64,000 nt of DNA from NCBI GenBank assembly GCA_026705925.1, contig JAPOZT010000004.1:124001-188000 (forward strand), written 5' to 3'. Within the stretch, counting starts at the first letter, position 1, and every line of letters starts with the position of its first letter. Shown piece by piece: positions 34,960 through 42,840 of the stretch. The position numbers and the translations under genes were made by a program. The notes beneath the pieces were generated by a model that saw nothing but the letters and a program-made list of their open reading frames with translations, was not told the origin of the DNA and did not search any database. Source of the DNA: Gemmatimonadota bacterium. Lineage in GTDB: Bacteria; JAAXHH01.

Positions 34960-35847
34960 ATGCGGATTTCCACGAAACCCCTGCCCGGATTCGGCATGGA
35001 GATATCCGGCGTCGATCTGTCGGAACCTCTGGAACCGGACGTCATGCGGGAAGTCCTGGGGGTGTTTCACGTTCATGGCCTGATCGTGATCCCCAACCAG
35101 GAAATGACCTTCGATCGTTACGACGCCTTCACAAAGGAGTTCGGCGCGCAGAAACCCCATTTCCTGGATCACCTGCGCCACGAGAACCATCCGGCCATAC
35201 TCAACCTCTCCAACATTTTCGAAGACGGTCGTCCGATCGGCGTCTACGAAGGCGCGGCCTTCTGGCACACGGACGTGGCGTACCAGGACCCGCCCAACAG
35301 TTCCACGGTCGTCTACGGCCGGCAGTGGCCCGAAGGCGGCTGTCCGACCTACTTCGCCGACCAGATGACCGCTTACGACGATCTTCCCGTGAAGATGAAA
35401 GACACCATCGACCACCTGTCCGTCCTGCATCACTACGGCAACCGAGCGGACATGAACGAGGAATCCTCGACCTCGGCGGAAAAACTGACGCTGGACCAGA
35501 AGGACCGGGTCGAAAACGTCTACCATCCCCTGGTCAAGCGCCACCCGGTCACCGGCCGCAAAGCGCTCTACGGCGTCTGTGGCAGTTCCTTCGGCATCGT
35601 CGGCATGCCGGACGAAGAGGCCTTCGACCTGCTGGATGAACTGGCCGCCCACGCCATCAAGCCCCAATACGTAACCGAATACGACTTCAGGGTGGGCGAC
35701 GCAGGTGCGTGGGACACTTTTTCGACCCTGCACAAGGCCACGGTGCTGCAACCGGCCACCGGTCCCCGCAACAGCCGTCTGCTCTGGCGCATCAGCGTGA
35801 CCGGGCTTCCGCCGATGATCGAACGGGAGCGGACAACAAAGCACTGA
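34960..35847 (+). CDS. TauD/TfdA family dioxygenase
   Basis: The 295-aa protein is an Fe(II)/2-oxoglutarate dioxygenase of the TauD/TfdA family. The metal ligands are His and Asp in AAFWHTDVAYQD and His in FSTLHKATVLQ; the 2-oxoglutarate-binding Arg is in NSRLLWRISVTG. N-terminal GFGMEISGVDLSEPL is typical. The start is the ATG at 34960, because GGAGG lies upstream with seven bases spacing; the GTG at 34951 is part of that Shine-Dalgarno region. The substrate cannot be named; family members attack taurine, 2,4-D, carnitine precursors and others. Confidence 0.9.
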   Translation: MRISTKPLPGFGMEISGVDLSEPLEPDVMREVLGVFHVHGLIVIPNQEMTFDRYDAFTKEFGAQKPHFLDHLRHENHPAILNLSNIFEDGRPIGVYEGAAFWHTDVAYQDPPNSSTVVYGRQWPEGGCPTYFADQMTAYDDLPVKMKDTIDHLSVLHHYGNRADMNEESSTSAEKLTLDQKDRVENVYHPLVKRHPVTGRKALYGVCGSSFGIVGMPDEEAFDLLDELAAHAIKPQYVTEYDFRVGDAGAWDTFSTLHKATVLQPATGPRNSRLLWRISVTGLPPMIERERTTKH

Positions 35848-35884
35848 ACAGCCTCCGGCGCCACGCGTTACAGGTAAGATCCAC

Positions 35885-36547
35885 ATGCCCAGGAAAAACA
35901 GACCCAACAGCGCCACGACGCCCCGTCGTCAGAAGTCGAAACGCGGACGTCAGCCAGACCGACGGGCGCATGACGTTGATGGTCTGCCCGGTGATAGCTT
36001 GACCGCTGATGGCCTCGCCGGTGAACGCATGGCCGACGAAGGTCTGGCCGGCGGATTCTCGGACGCCGGTGCTCACGCGGGAACCGGAACGGGGCAACCG
36101 CCGTCGGGCCGGGTACTCGCCGTAGATTACGGTGAAAGACGCGTCGGGCTTGCCCTGAGTGACCCGACCGGCATGATCGCCCAGGGGCTGGAGACGATCC
36201 AGACGGCAGGCTCCGGCGAAACCCTCGCATCCATCGTGGACATCGTCGAGGAGAAGCAGGTCCGGGAGATCATCCTTGGCCTGCCGGTCCACATGGACGG
36301 AACCGCGGGCGAAATGGCCGGGAAGGTCGAGGAGTTGGCGGACCAGCTGCGAAAGATGGTGTCCTGCGACGTACGGACGTGGGACGAGCGGTTGACCAGC
36401 GTTTCGGCCCGTCGGGCCATGCATGAAATGGGCGGAGCGACCCGGGGAGACAAGGGCAGCCTCGACCGGATCGCCGCCACGCTGCTGCTGCAGAACTACC
36501 TGGATTTCCGCCGGGATGTGGATAAGGAACCGGATACACGCGCATGA
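35885..36547 (+). CDS. ruvX: Holliday junction resolvase-like protein RuvX/YqgF with long N-terminal extension
   Basis: The conserved RNase H-fold core starts near residue 75 (RVLAVDYGERRVGLALSD). It continues with IILGLPVHMDGTAGEMA, the acidic WDERLTS motif and DRIAATLLLQNYL. YqgF proteins process the 16S rRNA 5' end and may act on junctions. The core of about 145 aa is of normal length; the first 74 residues are an addition, basic at first (MPRKNRPN, then RRQKSKRGR). Three 30-bp imperfect repeats then encode the DGLPGDSL, DGLAGERM and EGLAGGFS segments. A start closer to the core cannot be excluded, as GTG codons are available near 36109. The gene overlaps mltG by four bases (ATGA). Confidence 0.9.
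   Translation: MPRKNRPNSATTPRRQKSKRGRQPDRRAHDVDGLPGDSLTADGLAGERMADEGLAGGFSDAGAHAGTGTGQPPSGRVLAVDYGERRVGLALSDPTGMIAQGLETIQTAGSGETLASIVDIVEEKQVREIILGLPVHMDGTAGEMAGKVEELADQLRKMVSCDVRTWDERLTSVSARRAMHEMGGATRGDKGSLDRIAATLLLQNYLDFRRDVDKEPDTRA
35975..36064 (+). repeat. three imperfect 30-bp units in the ruvX extension
   Basis: Units start at 35975, 36005 and 36035, each with a GATGG or GAAGG, CT(G/C) and CCGG core. They encode xDGLxGxxx repeats. Confidence 0.7.
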
Positions 36548-37539
36548 GAAAGCTGCTTACCGCTGCCATCGTCCTCGCCGTGCTGGCCGGAACGGCCGCG
36601 CTGGTCGTGGCCTACCAGTTCTCCAACCTCTCGGTCGAGCGAGACACCGTCATCCCGTTCACCGTCGAACCCGGCATGACCCTGTCCGAGGTCGCCGGGG
36701 AACTGGAGGACCGGGGCGTGGTTCGTCACGCGATCCTGTTCGAACTGCTGGCGCGTTACCGGGGGGTGGGACACGGCATTAACGCGGGACGTTACGAAAT
36801 CGAGTCCTACATGGATGCCGGTCAGATCCTGAGCATGCTCACCGAGGGCAGGATCGTGGTCAATCGCGTCAACGTCCCGGAGGGTCTGACCATCCCGGAA
36901 ACGGCCCGGGTCCTGCGGGCCAGGATCGGCATCGATTCCACCACGTTCGTACAACGGGCCGCCGATCCGGCGAACGTGCGATCGCTGGGGATCGAAGCGC
37001 CGACCCTGGAAGGATACCTGTACCCGGCGACCTACAACATGTACCCGGACATGACGGTCGATGACATCCTCAAGCAGATGACATCGCGGTACCTGCAAAC
37101 CATCACCGAGGCGTACCGGGAACGGGCGGATACACTGGGGTACAGCGTTCACGAGATTGTGACCCTGGCTTCCATCATCGAGCAGGAAGCGATGGTAGAC
37201 GACGAAAGGGATATCATTTCGGGGGTTTTTCACAACAGGCTGCAAAGGGGCATGCGCCTGGAGGCCGACCCCACTGTCCAGTACGGGATCGGCCGGCCGA
37301 ACATGAGACTCTACGAGAAGCACCTCTCCCACCCGTCACCCTACAACACGTACCTGCACGCCGGATTGCCGCCGGGACCGATCTGCAGTCCCGGCAAGGC
37401 GTCCATTCACGCCGCGCTCTATCCCAAGGACGTGGACTATCTCTTCTTCGTAGGCCGGGGAGACGGCAGGCACATCTTTTCCGTAACCAACCGCGAGCAC
37501 AACCGGGCACGGGCCCAGGTCAGGCGCCTGCGCAATTGA
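36544..37539 (+). CDS. mltG: endolytic transglycosylase MltG
   Basis: The 331-aa protein has an N-terminal membrane anchor (residues 5-24) and a YceG-like domain. MltG cuts nascent peptidoglycan strands in the periplasm and sets glycan length. The catalytic Glu is in LASIIEQEAMVDDERD, followed by FHNRLQRGMRLEADPTVQYG and the C-terminal YNTYLHAGLPPGPICSPGKA. A LysM-like segment (FTVEPGMTLSEVAGELEDRG) follows the anchor. The length is usual. It overlaps the ruvX stop by four bases; the ruvX-mltG pairing occurs widely in bacteria. Confidence 0.96.
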   Translation: MRKLLTAAIVLAVLAGTAALVVAYQFSNLSVERDTVIPFTVEPGMTLSEVAGELEDRGVVRHAILFELLARYRGVGHGINAGRYEIESYMDAGQILSMLTEGRIVVNRVNVPEGLTIPETARVLRARIGIDSTTFVQRAADPANVRSLGIEAPTLEGYLYPATYNMYPDMTVDDILKQMTSRYLQTITEAYRERADTLGYSVHEIVTLASIIEQEAMVDDERDIISGVFHNRLQRGMRLEADPTVQYGIGRPNMRLYEKHLSHPSPYNTYLHAGLPPGPICSPGKASIHAALYPKDVDYLFFVGRGDGRHIFSVTNREHNRARAQVRRLRN

Positions 37540-37603
37540 TCTCGACAAGCGGTGCTGATCTCGACGATCGGAATTGATCTTGAGGTTGGATCGCTGATAG
37601 CCG

Positions 37604-38371
37604 TCACACGGCCGTGTAACCGCCGTCCACGACCATGGTGTGGCCGGTTACCATGGCGCTCGCGTCGGACGCGAGGTAGATGATCGAACTGGCGATCTCG
37701 TCCGGTTCGGCCAGCCGCCCCAGCAGGATCTTCTTGATATTGGCCCGGAACCCCGGGTTCTCCATCGCCTTCTCCACCATGGGGGTTCGCGTCATGGTCG
37801 GCGCCACGGCGTTCACCGTGATGCCGTGCTCCGCCCATTCGGCGGCCATGGACTTGGTCAGCGTGCACACGCCGCCCTTGGCCGCCGTGTAGGCCGCCCG
37901 CAGCGGACCGCCGACAACGCCCACCTGGGACGATATGTTGATGATGCGCCCGCCGCGGCCCCGTTCGATCATGTGCGCGGCGAGGGCCTGGCTGAGGAAG
38001 AAGACGCTTTTAAGGTTCACGTCGATGATCTCGTCGTACACTTCCTCGGTGACTTCGAGCACCGGCATGATCCGGTTGCATCCGGCGTTGTTGACCAGGA
38101 TATCGATGTCTCCCGTGTCCGCGAGTACCTGGTCCACAAATGCGCGGATCGAGTCCACCTTGCCCACGTCCACCGTATGAACGACACAGTCGCGGCCCAT
38201 CGCCCGAATCTCGGAAGCCACCGGCTCCAGGTCGGTCCGGGTGCGGCTTCCGATCGCGAGGTCGGCCCCCGCGCGGGCGGCCCCCAGCGCGATGGCCTTG
38301 CCGATGCCCTTGCTCGCACCGGTGACGATCATGGTTTTGCCTTCCAGGGAAAACAGGGATGTATCGGACAT
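37604..38371 (-). CDS. SDR family oxidoreductase
   Basis: The 255-aa classical short-chain dehydrogenase/reductase has the cofactor motif TGASKGIGKAIALG, the NNAG motif in LVNNAGCNR, the catalytic Ser in INISSQVG and Tyr/Lys in YTAAKGG. A basic residue after the second strand (SRTRTD) hints at NADP preference, but this is weak. It stands alone and convergent to mltG. The substrate is unknown; similar proteins are often named gluconate or 3-oxoacyl reductases. Confidence 0.92.
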   Translation of the reverse strand: MSDTSLFSLEGKTMIVTGASKGIGKAIALGAARAGADLAIGSRTRTDLEPVASEIRAMGRDCVVHTVDVGKVDSIRAFVDQVLADTGDIDILVNNAGCNRIMPVLEVTEEVYDEIIDVNLKSVFFLSQALAAHMIERGRGGRIINISSQVGVVGGPLRAAYTAAKGGVCTLTKSMAAEWAEHGITVNAVAPTMTRTPMVEKAMENPGFRANIKKILLGRLAEPDEIASSIIYLASDASAMVTGHTMVVDGGYTAV

Positions 38372-38683
38372 TGAATCCTCCGGTCAGATTGGTCTGGCTA
38401 GGTCATACCTGGTTATGCGAGGTCAGGTCTGTACATGCCTGGGACATGCCCGGATACGCATAGGATACGCGAGGGCAAGCGGCCATGGAAACCACGCGGT
38501 CAACTGGCTGATATCGGCGGAGGAGTGTACAATCGAGGTTGGATTTCGTCAATCGATTTCGGCTGTCGCCGCCGCGCCGCACGGCGCCTTAGCCCTTGCA
38601 TCGGACGTCTGCGCCGGTTACTTTACGCCGGTGCGACGCCATGGATTTGCCGCCGCTGGTTCTCCCGTGAAATCCCGTGGGCT
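38372..38683. other. spacer with degenerate short repeats
   Basis: The 312-bp spacer separates two minus-strand genes. Near 38395-38475 a loose run of ACATGCC/ATACGC/AGGTCA pieces repeats imperfectly. A short inverted repeat around CGCCGG ... CCGGTG lies near 38617-38635. No gene is supported. Confidence 0.4.
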
Positions 38684-40117
38684 TCAGGAAGCCGGTTTCA
38701 GCGCGAAGCGCCATGGTTTTTCCTTCAGGAACCGCGCGATCAACAGGCCGTAGAAGGGAACGTACTGCACATAGCGGACCCAGATTTCCTCTTCCCAGGT
38801 CCCGGTGAGGACGAACCCGATCACCACATGGTACGAAAGGGCGGCCAGGCCGGAGAGCAGGATCCACGCCGGGTTGGGGTACAGGCAGAGGAAGGGGATG
38901 ATCCAGACCAGATACCAGGGCTGCACCGTGGGCGTAAGCACAAGATAGCCTCCGAGCAGCACGAAGGCCGAACGGAACGGATCCGTTATCCGGACCGCGC
39001 AGTACGCGACCAGGGCGGCGAAGAGCAATGCCGCGATGATCTTGGAAACGTTCAGCGAATCCGTCAGATAGAAGAAGATCGAGAAGAGACTGTCGTTGAA
39101 CCGCCATTTGTCGCCGTAGACCAGGAGACCGCTGAACAGATCCGGCCCCGCGCCGAGGTAGGGCAGGTAGCCGGCGAGCAACAGGACCGGAATCACCCAG
39201 AAAGGCCTGATGCCGCGTATTTTCCGGTAGAATGACGGGACAAGCATGGCGGTGAACCACTTGGCGAGCATGGAAAGGGCAAGCCAGGCAACCGCACGGA
39301 CCGGACGGAGGCCGTCCACGGCCAGCAACGCGGCGAGCATGAGGACGACCGGGAGCGAGTCGTTGTGGCCGCTGCCCGCGATTTCGACCAGGACGAGGGG
39401 ATTCCAGGCGTAGATGAGCACGCGCTCCCGCGGTAAGTTCCGGCGATCGAGCATCAGGATCGTGAGGATGATTACGCCCACGTCGCACAGGGTGAAGAGC
39501 AGTTTCATCGAAGCGGGACTGTACCACAAATACGCCGCGGCCATGAAGGCCGCCTGCATCAGGGGCGGATAGACCGTGGGAACGTCCTTGTTGTTGATCC
39601 CCTCATGGTATTGATCGCGCAGGTGGGCGATTTCGTCGCTCTCCGGGGCATACACGTAGGGATTGACGCCCTGGAACTGCATCCTGGCGTCCCAGAGGTA
39701 CCGGTAGATGTCGTCGGACAGGGTGGGCGGACTGAACTGCAGGATGATGCGGCAAAGGATGGCCGCGGCCAGGATGAACCAGAGCGTACTCCGGTCCGGC
39801 GCCGCACCGGCCCGGACCTGGTGGACGACAGCGACCGTATAGGCGATGAATGCCGCGGCGAAGGGGATCCAGAACAGCAGCAGGGCATCCGGCAGGGCCA
39901 CCCACGAGGACAGGAAGTCGGGCAGGAACGCGTCAGGGTCGTACGGTCGGCCTGGTCCGCCTGGTCCGTCTGGTCCGCCTGGTCCGATCAGACCCGCCCG
40001 CAGGTCGCCGATGGCCACGATGACAACGCAGGCGGCCACGAGCAGGAGACCGGGGATGGCGATCGGGGCAAGCCGTTCAGTGAATCCGGCCGGGATGTTG
40101 TAAGCAGAAACGGACAT
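38684..40117 (-). CDS. GT-C fold membrane glycosyltransferase (GT87/DUF2029-like)
   Basis: The 477-aa protein has about ten membrane segments. The GT-C catalytic acidic motif appears in the first periplasmic loop as PTLSDDIYRYLWDARMQF, followed by QGVNPYVY. Such enzymes use polyprenyl-phosphate sugars on the outer face of the inner membrane. A 9-bp tandem repeat inserts GPGGPDGPGGPG at residues 45-56, in the loop after the first membrane segment. The start codon is only two bases from the start of the divergent GT2 gene, so neither has a leader of its own outside the other's coding sequence. A later start is possible but would trim the first membrane helix. Confidence 0.88.
   Translation of the reverse strand: MSVSAYNIPAGFTERLAPIAIPGLLLVAACVVIVAIGDLRAGLIGPGGPDGPGGPGRPYDPDAFLPDFLSSWVALPDALLLFWIPFAAAFIAYTVAVVHQVRAGAAPDRSTLWFILAAAILCRIILQFSPPTLSDDIYRYLWDARMQFQGVNPYVYAPESDEIAHLRDQYHEGINNKDVPTVYPPLMQAAFMAAAYLWYSPASMKLLFTLCDVGVIILTILMLDRRNLPRERVLIYAWNPLVLVEIAGSGHNDSLPVVLMLAALLAVDGLRPVRAVAWLALSMLAKWFTAMLVPSFYRKIRGIRPFWVIPVLLLAGYLPYLGAGPDLFSGLLVYGDKWRFNDSLFSIFFYLTDSLNVSKIIAALLFAALVAYCAVRITDPFRSAFVLLGGYLVLTPTVQPWYLVWIIPFLCLYPNPAWILLSGLAALSYHVVIGFVLTGTWEEEIWVRYVQYVPFYGLLIARFLKEKPWRFALKPAS
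39951..39986 (-). repeat. 9-bp in-frame repeat in the GT-C gene (GPG)
   Basis: Four units on the coding strand follow CGGACCAGG, with one changed base in one unit. The same 9-mer is found in the neighbouring GT2 gene but read in another frame. Confidence 0.9.
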
Positions 40118-40119
40118 GT

Positions 40120-41637
40120 ATGAGCTATCTCTCGCTGATCTTCATACTACTCTACTTCCTCGTCCTGTTCCTGCTCGCGGTTTACGGGATCCACCGGTAC
40201 CTGATGGTGTATCTGTACTACAAATATAAGGACCGGGCCGGGCGTGTAAAGCCGGAAGCCCTGGGCGATCCGCCCCCCGTGGTCACCGTACAGCTGCCCC
40301 TCTACAACGAACAGTACGTGGTCGAAAGGCTGATCGACGCCGTCTGCCGCATCGACTATCCCCGCGACCGGCTGGAGATTCAGGTACTGGACGATTCGAC
40401 CGACGAAACCCGCGGTCTAGCGGCCCGCTGCGTCGAGCGTCACCGGGCGTCCGGCATCGATATCCACTACCTTCATCGGAAGGACCGCACCGGATACAAA
40501 GCAGGTGCGTTGCAGGAAGGACTCGAGGTGGCGCGCGGTGCGTTCATCGCGATTTTCGACGCCGACTTCATCCCGCCGCCGGACTTCCTCAGAAACACCA
40601 TGCACCGGTTCCGTGACGAGCGTGTGGGCCTGGTGCAGACCCGGTGGTCCTATCTCAACCGCGGCTACTCGATCCTGACCCGGATCCAGGCAATCATGCT
40701 CGACGGCCATTTCGTCATGGAACACGGCGCCCGGAACCGGTCGGGGCGGTTTTTCAACTTCAACGGGACAGCGGGGATCTGGCGCCGGGAATGCATCGAG
40801 GCGGCCGGCGGCTGGCAGCATGACACGCTCACCGAGGACCTCGACCTGAGCTATCGGGCGCAACTCCGGGGCCAGCGCTTCGTATTCCTGGAGGAAGTCA
40901 CCACGCCGTCCGAACTCCCCGTGGAAATGAACGCCTTCAAGACCCAGCAGCACCGGTGGTCCAAAGGGTCGATACAGACCGCGAAGAAGATGCTTCCCCC
41001 GGTATGGCGCAGCGCGCTGCCCTTCCGCTTCAAGCTGGAGGCGACCTATCACCTGACGAACAACATGGCGTACCTGCTCATGCTGCTGCTCTCGGTCCTG
41101 ATTTTCCCGTCCATCGTGATCCGGGTGCAGGCCGGATGGATCAATTCCTTCTGGATTGACCTGCCCTTTCTCTGCGCAGCCACGGTTTCCGTATCGCTTT
41201 TCTACCTGTTCGCGCAGTTCGAAATAAACCGTCCCCGTTGGATATGGTCCCCCTTTTACCTTCCCGTGCTCATGTCCATCGGCATCGGAATCTGCCTGAA
41301 CAACACGCGGGCCGTCATGGAGGCGCTGCTGAACCTCAAGTCGGGTTTCCAGCGGACGCCCAAGTACGGCATTTTCGGCAAGGCGGACCAGGCGGACCAG
41401 GCGGACCAGGCGGACCAGCCCGGCCAGGCACCCCGGTGGCGCGATCTGCGATACCGCGGGAACCGGAACTGGCTTCCCGCACTGGAATTACTGTTCGCCG
41501 TGCATTTCGGTTTGCTGATCTACTACACGGCCATCAACGGCATTTACGCTTCCATTCCCTTCCTGTGCCTGTTCTTCGCCGGTTACCTGTACGTCGGTTT
41601 GGCCTCCCTGTGGCCGGGCACCGCCAGCCAAGGATAG
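40120..41637 (+). CDS. glycosyltransferase family 2, cellulose-synthase-like
   Basis: The 505-aa membrane protein is a processive-type GT2 enzyme. Motifs in order are: VTVQLPLYNE, VLDDSTDETR (about residue 91), FDADFIPP (146), TEDLDLSYR (237) and QQHRWSKGSIQ (276), the D, DxD, TED and QxxRW set. One membrane segment precedes and about four follow the catalytic domain. A 9-bp repeat inserts ADQADQADQADQ at residues 422-433, in the cytoplasmic loop before the last membrane segments. It resembles glucomannan or cellulose synthase-like enzymes; the polymer is unknown. It is divergent from the GT-C gene, and nupC follows three bases after its stop. Confidence 0.92.
   Translation: MSYLSLIFILLYFLVLFLLAVYGIHRYLMVYLYYKYKDRAGRVKPEALGDPPPVVTVQLPLYNEQYVVERLIDAVCRIDYPRDRLEIQVLDDSTDETRGLAARCVERHRASGIDIHYLHRKDRTGYKAGALQEGLEVARGAFIAIFDADFIPPPDFLRNTMHRFRDERVGLVQTRWSYLNRGYSILTRIQAIMLDGHFVMEHGARNRSGRFFNFNGTAGIWRRECIEAAGGWQHDTLTEDLDLSYRAQLRGQRFVFLEEVTTPSELPVEMNAFKTQQHRWSKGSIQTAKKMLPPVWRSALPFRFKLEATYHLTNNMAYLLMLLLSVLIFPSIVIRVQAGWINSFWIDLPFLCAATVSVSLFYLFAQFEINRPRWIWSPFYLPVLMSIGIGICLNNTRAVMEALLNLKSGFQRTPKYGIFGKADQADQADQADQPGQAPRWRDLRYRGNRNWLPALELLFAVHFGLLIYYTAINGIYASIPFLCLFFAGYLYVGLASLWPGTASQG
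41383..41427 (+). repeat. 9-bp in-frame repeat in the GT2 gene (ADQ)
   Basis: Four exact units GCGGACCAG (41383, 41392, 41401, 41410) are followed by a diverged unit CCCGGCCAG. They are the same 9-mer family as at 39951-39986. Confidence 0.92.
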
Positions 41638-41640
41638 CCC

Positions 41641-42840
41641 ATGGAACGAGTCTTCGGCCTCTTAGGTCTTGTCGTCCTCCTGGCCATCGCCTGGCTCCTG
41701 TCGGAGAACCGCGGCCGGCTGAACTGGCGGCTCATCGGCAGCGGCCTGGCCCTGCAGGGCCTGCTGGCTCTGCTGCTGCTGCACACCGCGCCGGGCCAGG
41801 TGGTGTTCGACGTGGCCCGGCTGGCCGTCAACAAGGTGATCGCCTTCTCCAACGAAGGTGCGCGGTTCGTCTTCGGCGACCTGGTGGAAACCGCGCTGTT
41901 CGGTTTCTCCGTGCTCCCGATGATCATCTTCGTATCCTCCATTACCTCGATCCTGTTCTACCTGGGCTGCATCCAGTGGATCGTCCGCCAGATGGCCCGT
42001 GTCATGGTGCGCGTCATGGGTGCTTCCGGATCGGAATCCATGGCCGCAGCGGCGAACGTCTATCTCGGGGCTTCCACTGCGCCGCTCGTCATCCTGCCCT
42101 ACCTGAAGACCATGACCCGTTCCGAGATCATGGCGGTGATGACTTCCGGCATGGCGACCGTGGCGGGTTCCGTGCTGGCCGCCTACGTCGCCCTGGGCGC
42201 CGATGCCGGCCATCTTCTGGCCGCCTCGCTCATGTCGGCGCCGGCGGCGCTGGTCGTCGCCAAGATCATGACCCCCGAGACCGAAACCTCCCGCACCATG
42301 GGCGTCGTGACCGTGGACGTCCCGAAACCGGGGGTCAACTTCATCGATGCGGCCTGCAGCGGCGCGTCGGACGGGTTGAGACTGGCCTTGAACGTGGCGG
42401 CCATGCTTATCATAGCCATCGCCTTCGTGAGCCTGTTCAACTGGGCGGTGGGGCTCGCCCCCTACGTGGACGGCGAGCCGCTTTCGCTTGAACGGATGCT
42501 CGGATGGCTTTGCGCGCCGCTAGCCCTGTTCATGGGCGTGGCGTGGGAAGACGCCCAGGCCGTGGGCATGTTGATCGGCAAGAAGACCATCCTGAACGAA
42601 TTCCTCGCCTACCAGGACCTCAGCGCCATGCAGGGCCAACTGTCTGAACGGTCGTTCGCCATCGCCACGTACGCGCTGTGCAGCTTCGCCAACTTCGGGA
42701 CCATCGCGATCATGATCGGGGGGATCGGCGGACTGGTGCCGGAACGGCGCAAGGACATCGCCCGGTTCGGTATCCGGTCCATGATAGGCGGCGCCCTGGC
42801 CGCCAACATGACCGCCACCGTGGCGGGCCTCCTGATGTAG
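41641..42840 (+). CDS. concentrative nucleoside transporter (NupC family)
   Basis: The 399-aa inner-membrane protein has the CNT family pattern: an N-terminal helix bundle, then FSVLPMIIFVSSITSILFYL, GASGSESMAAAANVYLGAST, VMTSGMATVAGSVLAAYVAL and the C-terminal LCSFANFGTIAIMIGGIGGL. The GASTAP and SFANF segments contribute to sodium and nucleoside binding in known structures. It imports nucleosides with Na+ or H+. AAGGA lies six bases before the start, three bases after the GT2 gene. The helicase gene that follows starts within its stop codon. Confidence 0.93.
   Translation: MERVFGLLGLVVLLAIAWLLSENRGRLNWRLIGSGLALQGLLALLLLHTAPGQVVFDVARLAVNKVIAFSNEGARFVFGDLVETALFGFSVLPMIIFVSSITSILFYLGCIQWIVRQMARVMVRVMGASGSESMAAAANVYLGASTAPLVILPYLKTMTRSEIMAVMTSGMATVAGSVLAAYVALGADAGHLLAASLMSAPAALVVAKIMTPETETSRTMGVVTVDVPKPGVNFIDAACSGASDGLRLALNVAAMLIIAIAFVSLFNWAVGLAPYVDGEPLSLERMLGWLCAPLALFMGVAWEDAQAVGMLIGKKTILNEFLAYQDLSAMQGQLSERSFAIATYALCSFANFGTIAIMIGGIGGLVPERRKDIARFGIRSMIGGALAANMTATVAGLLM

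Noticed and set aside
42678-42839. Upstream extension of the hrpA frame
   Set aside because: It overlaps nupC coding sequence. The conserved HrpA N-terminal helix begins right after the GTG at 42840.
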